Source: a virus. From it: a DNA stretch of 48,596 nt. The notes under the pieces were generated by a model, which was given only the letters and a program-made list of their open reading frames with translations, made no database searches and was not told where the DNA came from. The position numbers and the translations under genes are program-made. Where the stretch lies: IMG/VR virus record IMGVR_UViG_3300017963_000085, positions 1-48,596 of that record; one strand, 5' to 3'. Below, in pieces: positions 37,419-45,141 of this stretch (positions within the stretch are counted from its first letter, which is position 1; each line of letters begins with the position of its first letter).

Positions 37419-38375
37419 TTAGCGGCCTGCGCTCGCCATTGCAGCGATCTCAGCAGCTATGCCACCCGGTTTACGAGGCTGTGTGCGACTCCTACTCCCA
37501 TCAGGTATAGACGGCCCTTTTCTCCTCGACTTGCTCTTAGGCTTGCCTTTACGTCCTTGGCGCTGAGTCATACCCAGGCTCTTACGGACTATCGTGGCAG
37601 TCTCGCTAAGAAGGTCAGGATAGCTCATGTCCGGATTCTTAGCCATGAGCTGTTGGAACTCCAAGGCCACATATCGTCTCACAGGCAGCAAGTCCTCATT
37701 TGCGCGGAAGAAGTCATCGACCATCTTCTGCTGGGCGGACTCGTGCGATACCTGACGCTGCACTACTTGAGGGATGCGTTTGAGCACAGCCTCATATGTA
37801 AACTCAATCGCATCTTTCCTAACTGCATTAAGCAGTTTATTCAGTGCATCCTTACTCTCCAGCGCGGCGTCGTAAGAAGCATCGTCGACGAGCTGGACTT
37901 CCTTTATATCCAAAGCTTGTGGCTCCGGATCTAAGTCTTCTTGCCTAGGCGGACTGGTATCGGACTGCTTATCAATGGTCCGCTTTAGCGCTTCATTCTC
38001 CCGACGGAGGCGATCAAGTTCCGTGCCGTCAGCGTCATCCTCTTCCTCCTCCTCCTCTTCCTCTTCTTCCTCTTCCCCAGCATCTTCCTCTTCCTCTTCG
38101 CCTTCGTCCGCTTCTTCTCCCTCTTCTTCCTCCTCGTCTACGTCGTCTGCTTCTTCGTCGGAGGTTTCTTCTTCGGATTCCTCCTCGTCTTGTGCCCCAT
38201 CGGAGTCGAGTTCCTCGCTCCCTTCGGCACCTGATTCGGCTTCTGGCCGCACGTCATCTTCGGCATCTTCAGCCTCCTTAGGAGGTTCGGCAGTCCCAAG
38301 CATAGCCTGGATCTGCTCATCTACGGTTCTGTCCCTCGGCTGTTCTGCGTTCGTATTCCCTTGTTCGTTCGGCAT
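37419..38375 (-). CDS. Scaffolding protein candidate (318 aa)
   Basis: An extremely acidic Glu/Asp run (about residues 50-116) precedes a coiled coil and a basic, Lys/Arg/Pro-rich C-terminus, the bipolar pattern of head scaffolding proteins that bind capsid protein by the C-terminal end. The DNA is a TCC-rich tract (38041-38160). Located between portal and capsid genes, the usual scaffold place. ATG after GGAGATAGAAG. It may include a protease-sensitive region; none is recognised. Confidence 0.75.
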   Translation of the reverse strand: MPNEQGNTNAEQPRDRTVDEQIQAMLGTAEPPKEAEDAEDDVRPEAESGAEGSEELDSDGAQDEEESEEETSDEEADDVDEEEEEGEEADEGEEEEEDAGEEEEEEEEEEEEDDADGTELDRLRRENEALKRTIDKQSDTSPPRQEDLDPEPQALDIKEVQLVDDASYDAALESKDALNKLLNAVRKDAIEFTYEAVLKRIPQVVQRQVSHESAQQKMVDDFFRANEDLLPVRRYVALEFQQLMAKNPDMSYPDLLSETATIVRKSLGMTQRQGRKGKPKSKSRRKGPSIPDGSRSRTQPRKPGGIAAEIAAMASAGR

Positions 38376-38745
38376 CTTCTATCTCCATCTGTTTCTGCCG
38401 AGCCAGGCGCTCGGGCATTTCGAGCATAGTGCGAATTTGAAAAAGCTCACCTTGCGTGTTGGCGATGAAGGCGATGTAGTTCATCGGATCGTAGTGCTGC
38501 TCATCGCCATTCGTTTCCAGGATGTCTCTGCGGGACATTAGGCTGTAAAGCAACCTCCGCTTGATGTCTTGCCAAGCAGTGGTCTTAGCCATATCGCGCA
38601 GATCCTGAGGGCTGGAGTGTATCTCCGGCTCCTTCCGTTCATCCTGAGGTGGTCCGAACTCGTAGGCAGCCTGAGCCTGTTCACTCAGATACTGCTCTTC
38701 GACTTCATCCAGTAATTCCTCCGATGTTTTCGGCTTCTCGTCCAC
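38317..38745 (-). CDS. Hypothetical helical protein, GTG start (142 aa)
   Basis: GTG at 38745 follows AAGGAGAAACTG; the frame continues upstream through the portal gene but has no ribosome site there. Acidic N-terminal helices (SEELLDEVEEQYLSEQAQAA) and a basic Arg/Glu-rich end. Overlaps the portal end by 41 bp and the scaffold start by 59 bp. Perhaps a scaffold-associated or packaging protein; not recognised. Confidence 0.66.
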   Translation of the reverse strand: MDEKPKTSEELLDEVEEQYLSEQAQAAYEFGPPQDERKEPEIHSSPQDLRDMAKTTAWQDIKRRLLYSLMSRRDILETNGDEQHYDPMNYIAFIANTQGELFQIRTMLEMPERLARQKQMEIEDAERTREYERRTAEGQNRR

Positions 38746-40735
38746 CAGTTTCTCCTTGTGGTAAGGGAACGAGGTTTCCTCGCTCACGTTCCCTGAGTGC
38801 TTCCTCGTCGGAGATGACCTGCGCGTTGAGCTGCCTCCGCCGAAAGTCTTGCGTGTTCTTAGCTCCGGCGAGTTTAGCCCAGTGTTCAAATATCCGCACT
38901 ACGTCGAACTCCTGGAGGAGGGCTTCGTTCTGGCTGATGTTAATAAACATCTGTGACCAGAGCTGCGGATCACCGCTGTTAGGCAGTGAACCGTCGTTTA
39001 CCAGGACATCATAGCGCACCAGAAGGTCCTCTGGACTCGCCATGACTTCTGCAATGCTAGGATCCTCAACGCCCAGGATACGCCTGAGATCCTCTTCGTG
39101 CCTGCCCTTAAGAGCCACCCATGTTTCCTCAGTCATGAACTGCTGGGTGTTAGAGGCGTATTGCTCGCCCATATCCTGGAAGAACATAATACCAGCGAGG
39201 CGCGCTATCCGCTCGATCCGGTTGAGGGCTGCCATCCGAGTGTCACGGAACTCCGTAGCGCTGACACGCTCACTCGTCCGACGCTGAACACCTTGAAGGC
39301 CGTCCGTAGCGCCAGAGAAATTTTGTATGAGCTGCTGTAGGAAGGCGGCATCTTGGATGTTCCCCCTCGTAAGGTCGTCTACCCGCAGCTGCTCAATCGC
39401 GTTCTGAACACCTCTACCCCATGCCCTCTTCCGTAGACGGATGTGCTTCCCAGGGCCTGGGTTCCTGAGGTCATTCAGGTTAACCATCTCGGGATCAACT
39501 ACAAACATATTATTCACAGACTTACGCTGGTTAGCTATCATGATGTTGTAGAGAAAGTTAACCAGGTGCTGCATCCCGTAGACGTTTTCCAGCGAACTAA
39601 TCGGACTCGCTGAGTATCCGTCGAAAGTCGGTGCAAAGGACAAAAAGGGCAACATACCGTGGTCGTAGTCCAGAGGCTGCGCCGTGATGACTACAGAGTC
39701 AGCCGTCACTCCGAAGAACCACCACTCAGGATACTCCCTGTTCCCGATCTTCCACTCAGCTGGGATGATATTCACAGCCATGTAGATCGTATCAGCACGA
39801 TTGCGATAAGGACCTTCGTTGCCGTCAGTCCAGACGCCATCCTTGTCCCTCTTGCTATTGTCTCCTCCCAGGTGCGACCGACCATCCTCGAGGAGCTGCA
39901 CATACTTCCCGTTGAAGAACTGACTGTCCAGGCGCTCACGGCCCAGGAGCTCCATCGTATTCTCACGCCTGATGAAGCCGAAATACTCTCCACGCTGGAG
40001 ATCATGAGGGCTGACACTAACGTCAGGGAACATGCTGTAAGGATCTATATTATGCAGGACGTTCCCTTCAAACTTCACATACTCCTGCCGTTCACGATCA
40101 CTCCCAGTCTTGAAGAAACCAGCCAGCTGGGAGAAGAATCCATCAGCTCTGGCTACCTGCCTATGCGCTGTGCGCGTGGTCCAGACAGGTTGTGCCGCAG
40201 CCACTCCGTAAACCATACCATCCCTGAACAGCGTATGCAACCCTAGGCCGAGTTTAGCCTTTCGACTGTTGACCATTATCACGTGCTCCATTACCGCAGC
40301 ACCGAGCTTGTCCTCTGGTCCAGTGCCTTCAAACTTCAACACCGGCTCATCGAGGAAAGCCGTGACAAGGTAAGAGAGCATGGTGTCCAGCACGGCCTGG
40401 CTCACCGGCACTACTATGGAGATCGGCTTATTAGGGTCGTCGTTCTGCAGGGAATCTCCTTTGAAATCCTTGTCGTATTCCGACAGAGGAATATAAGATG
40501 TAAGCTGCTCATCCAGCTTTTCCCAGGCCGGATAGCGCCTCGACATCTCGTCCCTAGCCAACTGCGCCCGAGCCATGACCTCATCCCTGATAAGATCATG
40601 TGCTGGATCGCCTGGCCGTAGTTTGACCCCACGCGGGTAGTCGTACTTGAAGCTCGCTTTCCGGAACTTCTCCTGGCCCCTGGCCCTAGGAAAACCACCG
40701 CTGTCGTGGGCTCGTGGTAATAGCGTGATAGGCAT
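38705..40735 (-). CDS. Portal protein (676 aa)
   Basis: The dodecameric portal forms the DNA gate at one head vertex. Length near 676 residues and position after the large terminase fit a podoviral portal. Typical helical/loop segments include ARAQLARDEMSRRYPAWEKL near the start and the long central region with QNAIEQLRVDDLTRGNIQDA. ATG at 40735 after CGGGGAATACATAA, 15 bp below operator-like site 8. Confidence 0.78.
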   Translation of the reverse strand: MPITLLPRAHDSGGFPRARGQEKFRKASFKYDYPRGVKLRPGDPAHDLIRDEVMARAQLARDEMSRRYPAWEKLDEQLTSYIPLSEYDKDFKGDSLQNDDPNKPISIVVPVSQAVLDTMLSYLVTAFLDEPVLKFEGTGPEDKLGAAVMEHVIMVNSRKAKLGLGLHTLFRDGMVYGVAAAQPVWTTRTAHRQVARADGFFSQLAGFFKTGSDRERQEYVKFEGNVLHNIDPYSMFPDVSVSPHDLQRGEYFGFIRRENTMELLGRERLDSQFFNGKYVQLLEDGRSHLGGDNSKRDKDGVWTDGNEGPYRNRADTIYMAVNIIPAEWKIGNREYPEWWFFGVTADSVVITAQPLDYDHGMLPFLSFAPTFDGYSASPISSLENVYGMQHLVNFLYNIMIANQRKSVNNMFVVDPEMVNLNDLRNPGPGKHIRLRKRAWGRGVQNAIEQLRVDDLTRGNIQDAAFLQQLIQNFSGATDGLQGVQRRTSERVSATEFRDTRMAALNRIERIARLAGIMFFQDMGEQYASNTQQFMTEETWVALKGRHEEDLRRILGVEDPSIAEVMASPEDLLVRYDVLVNDGSLPNSGDPQLWSQMFINISQNEALLQEFDVVRIFEHWAKLAGAKNTQDFRRRQLNAQVISDEEALRERERGNLVPLPQGETGGREAENIGGITG

Positions 40736-40750
40736 TTATGTATTCCCCGT

Positions 40751-40775
40751 AGTTTTGTCAGAATCTGTCAAAACT
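40751..40775. promoter_or_regulatory. Operator-like palindrome, site 8
   Basis: Left half AGTTTTGTCAGA (40751-40762), centre A, right half TCTGTCAAAACT (40764-40775). It is identical to site 7 except for the centre base. On the minus strand it starts on the last base of the terminase TAA stop and ends 15 bp before the portal start. Confidence 0.85.
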
Positions 40776-42331
40776 TAGATGAATGTCCCGATGAGTTCAG
40801 TCCGCTCATCCTCATCATAGTCCAGTTCATCGTATTCCGCTTCAATGGCGGCTGGATCCTCTTCGTTATCTATCGGGCCGAGGAACCTTTCGCCTTCCTC
40901 CATAGCGAAGATGATGCCACTAACCGCATCAATCGCATCCCACTGCTCTGGCTTGGGCCACATCATGAGGTTCTTCTCTAAGCCACCGCACGTTGCGGAG
41001 TTGTGGAACACCAACTTGTTGCGATAAAGTGGAATCATTCCACCGCTTCGCCGAGGCCCACGCTTACCTTCGCGGGGCTTCACCTCGACGATGTGATAGT
41101 GCTTCCCTCGACGGATCATCTCATCCCTGATAGGCCACATCAGATACTCATGCAAGCCGGTGACTTCTGGCGCAAGGACCATTGCGTTCCACCGCTCAGC
41201 CATGTCGAACATCTCTTGAAGGTGGGAGTGCGGATCGAACTTACCGGTAACGATCTCCCTGATATATAGTTTATTATTGCGGCGATTTACAGTTACAGCA
41301 GCCAGTGCAGTCTCCGCACTCCCTTCCCTCATGGTTCGAGCAGGGTCCGAAAGCACCACAGTTTCCAGGTCAAAAGGCTTTGCGCCCTGCTCTTTCCAAA
41401 ACTCTGGACTCTCCTCATAAGATTGGAAGTATTCTTCCTTAAAGCCCTGCTCTTCCAGCGCGATGGGAATGTTCCTATACTCCATGTAAAACAGCCCAAG
41501 GTCACCGTTCTGCCTAAACTCATCAGCCAGCGCCCTGACCTGCTCATCACTCATGAAGTCTGGCCAGTTGCTGTGATAATTGTCATCGCAGATTTCGTAG
41601 CGCACTGAGTGCCAAGACTTATCACGCAGTAAGCGGTTAAGCAAACTCTGCTCATGCAAAATGGTTCCTATGACAATTATACGCCAAGTGTTACTGCCGC
41701 GATCAACTGAGTTAATAACCGCACTGTTAAACCACTTCCACAACTTCTCCCTCTGCTCCTCACTCTCCACGCTCTCGTCGTCCTCCAAGTCGTCGATAAC
41801 GAAGAGATCAGGACGTTGGGACCTATACTTCCTTCCACGTATCTGCTGCCCAGCGCCACGCGGCCTGACCTTACAGCCAGTGCTCGTGACCCACTCCTTC
41901 ATCCCGAAAGGATCCTTTCTATCCTCGGGCTGGAGTTTTCCAAAAAGAACCCTGATAAGGTCGTTAGTGACCAGTTCATCCTTCAGGTCGTCCGCCTGCT
42001 CTATTGCTGCGTCTGCAGTGGCACTGACCGGAATGATGTGCTTACTGTCCCTGAACAATATCCGCTTGGCCGGGAAAGACAAGTTAAAGAGGCTGGTCTT
42101 GCCGAAGCCACGCGGTGCAGCTATGGCCACCTTCTGAAGACTATCATCGTCCAGGATCCTGCACAGATCCTTATGCAGGCTGGACCAAGGCCTAAAGAAG
42201 ACCTCAGGGAAGAAAGTCTTCGAGAAGAAGGCGGTATCGTTGTGACACTCCGCCATCATCTGGAAGAGCTCATCCATGTTGCCCAGACCTAAGGCATCAA
42301 GAATTGGCCCAGCATCCTCTTCACGTATCAA
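40775..42331 (-). CDS. Terminase large subunit (518 aa)
   Basis: The DNA-packaging motor. Walker A is APRGFGKT (72-79) and Walker B is LFVIDD (176-181) in the ATPase half. The RNase H-like nuclease half begins at TVVLSDPA with Asp329; AVTVNRRNNKLYIREIVTG and a late acidic residue complete its fold. The TTG at 42331 overlaps the previous stop (TTGA) behind GGAAGGGGAACAAGAG; a downstream ATG at residue 19 is possible. Its likely small subunit is 5 kb upstream. Confidence 0.9.
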   Translation of the reverse strand: MIREEDAGPILDALGLGNMDELFQMMAECHNDTAFFSKTFFPEVFFRPWSSLHKDLCRILDDDSLQKVAIAAPRGFGKTSLFNLSFPAKRILFRDSKHIIPVSATADAAIEQADDLKDELVTNDLIRVLFGKLQPEDRKDPFGMKEWVTSTGCKVRPRGAGQQIRGRKYRSQRPDLFVIDDLEDDESVESEEQREKLWKWFNSAVINSVDRGSNTWRIIVIGTILHEQSLLNRLLRDKSWHSVRYEICDDNYHSNWPDFMSDEQVRALADEFRQNGDLGLFYMEYRNIPIALEEQGFKEEYFQSYEESPEFWKEQGAKPFDLETVVLSDPARTMREGSAETALAAVTVNRRNNKLYIREIVTGKFDPHSHLQEMFDMAERWNAMVLAPEVTGLHEYLMWPIRDEMIRRGKHYHIVEVKPREGKRGPRRSGGMIPLYRNKLVFHNSATCGGLEKNLMMWPKPEQWDAIDAVSGIIFAMEEGERFLGPIDNEEDPAAIEAEYDELDYDEDERTELIGTFI

Positions 42332-42486
42332 CTCTTGTTCCCCTTCCGTGTGCTCTTTCGGATAGTTCGATTTCCCTTATAACCACTTGCGTAGGCTGCC
42401 TGACCTACTTCCTCTGCCTTCTTCTTAGTATCAAACGGACCTTTCGAGCCCCAGTACCACTTACCGTTCCGCTTATGAACAGGCAT
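42328..42486 (-). CDS. Small basic protein (52 aa)
   Basis: MPVHKRNGKWYWGSKGPFDT start, then a Lys/Ala-rich helix and an Arg/Lys-rich end. The KWYWGSKGPFDTKKKAEEVG pattern resembles an AP2/arm-type DNA-binding unit seen in small phage proteins located near terminase. ATG follows CAAGGAGATAGAG. Overlaps the large terminase start by 4 bp. Possibly a packaging helper. Confidence 0.66.
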   Translation of the reverse strand: MPVHKRNGKWYWGSKGPFDTKKKAEEVGQAAYASGYKGNRTIRKSTRKGNKS

Positions 42487-42488
42487 CT

Positions 42489-42875
42489 CTATCTCCTTGG
42501 GCCAGGCCCAGGTAAGTCAGTAATCTCGAAGTGCCCTGGATCAAAGGGATACGTCCAGAAGCCTCCCCAGCGTAAGGTCACACCGACCTCGTAAGATGCC
42601 TCAAAGATATACCCTGCCAGGATGCAGAATCGAGGGACATTATGCCAGTCAATCGGATAAGGTGCGAGGTCAAAGGCCAGGCTTGGCAACACATTATGCT
42701 TGCCCTCTTTAACAGAACTTGCCCCACTCTCGTAGGCAATCTTCTGCATCTCCAATGGCCTATAACCCTCCAGGACCGAGAAGTCGAAACGCTTTATGGT
42801 CAGGGTAGCGATTTCGACAAGCCTAGGGTCGCATGTTGCTAGCGCAGTCTTCGACCTCGCCCCGAAGTGTGGCAT
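42489..42875 (-). CDS. M15-family endolysin (L-alanyl-D-glutamate peptidase) (128 aa)
   Basis: Cleaves the peptide of peptidoglycan to release progeny. Zinc ligands and neighbours fit the M15 family: GKH (His60), AFD (Asp69) and DPGHFE (Asp112, His115). The opening HFGARSKTALATCDPRLVEI and DFSVLEGYRPLEMQ match the T5-type endolysins. The ATG at 42875 overlaps the previous stop (TAATG); a TTG at 42902 is less likely. No signal peptide, so release depends on a holin. Confidence 0.85.
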   Translation of the reverse strand: MPHFGARSKTALATCDPRLVEIATLTIKRFDFSVLEGYRPLEMQKIAYESGASSVKEGKHNVLPSLAFDLAPYPIDWHNVPRFCILAGYIFEASYEVGVTLRWGGFWTYPFDPGHFEITDLPGPGPRR

Positions 42876-43180
42876 TAACTCGACGCTCCGATTGACTCCC
42901 AACTCACACCGTCAGTCACGGCTGTGTTGAGAATGTTAATGATCCTGTCCGTGACTGTATCGCCAGTGCACTCATCCAGGTCTGCCGGCCCAGTTTTCTG
43001 ACACGGCCCTGCGCCGTCGAACAGCTCATCCAGCGTGATCTCCCGCTCTGCCTGAGCCAGACCCTGGTTCTTCATCTGCGTGTCCAGCAACTCTCCTTGG
43101 TCGTTCAAGCGGATGAGTTCCTGAACCATGATGAGGACGCGCTGGAGTTTCGCCCTGCGTGTTGAAAAACTATCCGCCAT
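42875..43180 (-). CDS. Hypothetical late protein (101 aa)
   Basis: Helical, basic first 45 residues (RRAKLQRVLIMVQELIRLN) with an acidic second half containing two Cys (CQKTGPADLDEC). ATG overlaps the previous gene by 11 bp. No family recognised; sits between the fibre and endolysin genes. Confidence 0.64.
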   Translation of the reverse strand: MADSFSTRRAKLQRVLIMVQELIRLNDQGELLDTQMKNQGLAQAEREITLDELFDGAGPCQKTGPADLDECTGDTVTDRIINILNTAVTDGVSWESIGASS

Positions 43181-43484
43181 GTTTGTGTAATCTCCTTTGT
43201 TCCGTTTCTAAGTATCCAATGATTCTCCTGCGGTCCTTGCTATTCCCCGCAAACGCTATGGCAAAGTCCCCATCACTTAAGGTCTCAATCACCACTGTAT
43301 CCCCATCAGCCGCGTAAGAGGAGCCGACGATCACAACTGTATCGTCATCCGTGGTCCCTATGATCTCGAGTAGATCAGGGCCAACGTCTGGCTCATCCTG
43401 CACATCTTGCTCCAGGAGGATCTTGTCTCCAGTTTCAAGGAGAACATAATCCCCTGTCTCGAGCAACAACTTATCAGTAGCCAT
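43170..43484 (-). CDS. Small repeat-start structural protein (104 aa)
   Basis: The N-terminus contains the repeated strand motif KLLLETGDYVLLETGDKILL, which recurs in short phage tail or decoration proteins. A strand-rich acidic middle follows (DDDTVVIVGSSYAADGDTVV). ATG overlaps the previous stop (TAATG). The direct function is unknown. Confidence 0.62.
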   Translation of the reverse strand: MATDKLLLETGDYVLLETGDKILLEQDVQDEPDVGPDLLEIIGTTDDDTVVIVGSSYAADGDTVVIETLSDGDFAIAFAGNSKDRRRIIGYLETEQRRLHKHGG

Positions 43485-44221
43485 TAGGTCGGGGCTAACC
43501 TTACGCAGAAGAGACTACCATAAGCGGCTGTAATGGTCTTACTCGCGCCATTAGGCTGGGCTCTTAGGTCCAGGTCAACGGGCTGACTCGTCACATCATA
43601 GATACCGTAGTTGCCTGCGTTCCCAACATCTCCACCAGTTCCTATAGTCCGCTGCCCAACAGCCGCCTGCACGAGCGTCCCACCGATGTGAGGCGCTATT
43701 AGCCATATCACATTACCTGTGCCGCCGAAGCTCAGGTTCCAGAAGAACCAGTAGATCCCAGTGCGATTAATAGTGATCTTGTCATTCGCATAGTCTACGG
43801 AGATGTTCGCACTGCTATTCCCATCCGCCGTAAACTGCGTAATCTTAGTATACCCGCCTGAGGACATTGACTGGCCTGAGGCATTGGCGTAAATGTAAAT
43901 CTGCCCATAGTCCAGATTAGCTACTGCCGCTTGCAACGTTACAATGTCAGCGGCGTTCGTCGCTATATCCGCTGCGTTCGTAGCAATGTCTGCGACGTTG
44001 GTAGCTATATCCGCAGCATTTGTAGCTATGTCCGCTGTATTGTCGGAAATGTCACTGACCAGGGTGGCCTTCCCTATGTCAGTCTCTATCTGAGTAATAA
44101 GGTTCGACCAGGCGATCTTCTTGTTGACTGGCGAGCCGCTCGGATCATCGACCTTATGCATCAGGTCATCCGAGCTCATGGCGGTGTCAACGGCTAGTCC
44201 TGTAATCTTCGTATCAGCCAT
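43484..44221 (-). CDS. Tail fibre / receptor-binding protein with C1q-like head (245 aa)
   Basis: Residues about 1-45 are a short anchor, 55-95 an array of heptads (IATNAAD repeated, encoded by 21-bp DNA repeats) forming a trimeric coiled coil, and about 105-245 a C1q/TNF-like beta-sandwich head (YTKITQFTADGNSSANISVD, TINRTGIYWFFWNLSFGG). Such a stalk-and-head layout is typical of a receptor-binding fibre. ATG overlaps the previous stop (TAATG). Confidence 0.72.
   Translation of the reverse strand: MADTKITGLAVDTAMSSDDLMHKVDDPSGSPVNKKIAWSNLITQIETDIGKATLVSDISDNTADIATNAADIATNVADIATNAADIATNAADIVTLQAAVANLDYGQIYIYANASGQSMSSGGYTKITQFTADGNSSANISVDYANDKITINRTGIYWFFWNLSFGGTGNVIWLIAPHIGGTLVQAAVGQRTIGTGGDVGNAGNYGIYDVTSQPVDLDLRAQPNGASKTITAAYGSLFCVRLAPT
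43953..44036. repeat. Four 21-bp in-frame repeats in the fibre gene
   Basis: Units begin at 43953, 43974, 43995 and 44016 and encode the heptad IATNAAD on the minus strand. Small base changes between units show that they have drifted. Length change by slippage could alter stalk length. Confidence 0.75.
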
Positions 44222-44592
44222 TAGCGCGTCACCTCCTTCGCCAGGAACACATTGCCATAAAGCACCCTGAACGTGTTAAGCACATTCGAGATCTCTACAT
44301 CATAGACCGCAGTTGTAAAGTCCAGGGCAGCCGTTACGGCCCTTGAGATCTGAAGACCAAAGGTTCTCAGGGCGCCACCTTCCGAGAACACTATATTTCC
44401 GCTGGGCGTATTCGTACTTCCTTCATACGACCCAGTGAGGATCACAGTACTACTATCTATCGTGGGCCTAATGTCCATCTCAAAGTCCAGGTCAGTCAAA
44501 TTAACGGCTGTCCCGGCCTTATTGGTCCACTTAAACGTGACCTCGAAGGAAGCGCCCTGCTCTATAATTATGTCATATCGGGCTGCTCTCAT
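44221..44592 (-). CDS. Beta-rich tail-associated protein (123 aa)
   Basis: The opening RYDIIIEQGASFEVTFKWTN and the later VNLTDLDFEMDIRPTIDSST belong to a widely seen phage pattern (EQGxxFxxxFxW...VDLTgyxxxmxIRp) of a small beta-sandwich protein beside tail fibres. It probably contributes to the baseplate or fibre attachment. ATG overlaps the previous stop (TAATG). Confidence 0.66.
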   Translation of the reverse strand: MRAARYDIIIEQGASFEVTFKWTNKAGTAVNLTDLDFEMDIRPTIDSSTVILTGSYEGSTNTPSGNIVFSEGGALRTFGLQISRAVTAALDFTTAVYDVEISNVLNTFRVLYGNVFLAKEVTR

Positions 44593-44948
44593 TAGTCGTC
44601 CTCAGCTTGTCGTATCAAATACTGTATCCCAGCCTTTATCTCCGCTGATTCCCTTTTAACAGTTTCTAAGTCCTCCTGCATCCTATCTACCCGCCCCGCT
44701 AAGTTCTGCCGAAACTCGTCAAAGGTCTCACGCGAAACATGGCCTGGGTGCAAGCCCTTCTCGTGGAGTTGGATCTCTTCCTTCGCCACGGATCTAATCT
44801 CTACCTGCACCTCTGATCTACGCTCCATCGCGTAGGTGAAGACGATCCAGGCGCCGCCGAGCAGTGCTACTATCAGCGCTACGACGACGCCTATCCCGAG
44901 TTTACTATTACGAAGATCAGGCATATCGACCTCCTCGGTCCCACCCAT
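44592..44948 (-). CDS. Membrane-anchored coiled-coil protein, possible holin/spanin-type (118 aa)
   Basis: A single hydrophobic segment (about residues 15-37, LGIGVVVALIVALLGGAWIV) and a long charged coiled coil to the end. The ATG at 44948 follows AGGAGCGAGGATC; an alternative ATG at 44924 has the stronger GAGGAGGTCGAT. It lies in the late block about 1.7 kb upstream of the endolysin in transcription, so a lysis function is possible, but the architecture also matches the two early membrane proteins at 17.8-18.5 kb. Confidence 0.6.
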   Translation of the reverse strand: MGGTEEVDMPDLRNSKLGIGVVVALIVALLGGAWIVFTYAMERRSEVQVEIRSVAKEEIQLHEKGLHPGHVSRETFDEFRQNLAGRVDRMQEDLETVKRESAEIKAGIQYLIRQAEDD

Positions 44949-44959
44949 GATCCTCGCTC

Positions 44960-45133
44960 CTAGCTTTTACGCCGCAATACAGTCCGTGCCAGCACGTCTT
45001 TGACAATCTTAAGGAGATCATCGTCACCCTTCCAAGGCGTCTTCTGGACTATAATGTCAGCCATAGCCAGGATCAAGGCTATGCGTTCCAGGCTTAGAGG
45101 ATCTATGCCTAGGATGTTCAATGCAGTGTCCAT
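44960..45133 (-). CDS. Small helical late protein (57 aa)
   Basis: ATG at 45133 follows TAGGAGACCTC, and the frame ends TAG at 44960. Residues 1-30 are hydrophobic and helical (LSLERIALILAMADIIVQK), followed by a charged tail (KGDDDLLKIVKDVLARTVLRRKS). It may associate with a membrane and could be the holin of the neighbouring endolysin; no family recognised. Fits exactly between the two adjacent genes. Confidence 0.62.
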   Translation of the reverse strand: MDTALNILGIDPLSLERIALILAMADIIVQKTPWKGDDDLLKIVKDVLARTVLRRKS

Positions 45134-45141
45134 GAGGTCTC

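Noticed and set aside
38041-38160. TCC-rich tract as a simple repeat or recombination hotspot
   Set aside because: It encodes the Glu-rich part of the scaffold protein in frame, which explains it fully.
40751-40775. Palindromes as sigma70 -35 boxes in the late block
   Set aside because: The minus strand contains TTGACA, but no -10 box stands 16-18 bp on at sites 7 and 8; the ribosome site lies there at site 7.
43953-44036. 21-bp repeats as a CRISPR array or iterons
   Set aside because: They are in-frame heptads of the fibre coiled coil with no spacers.
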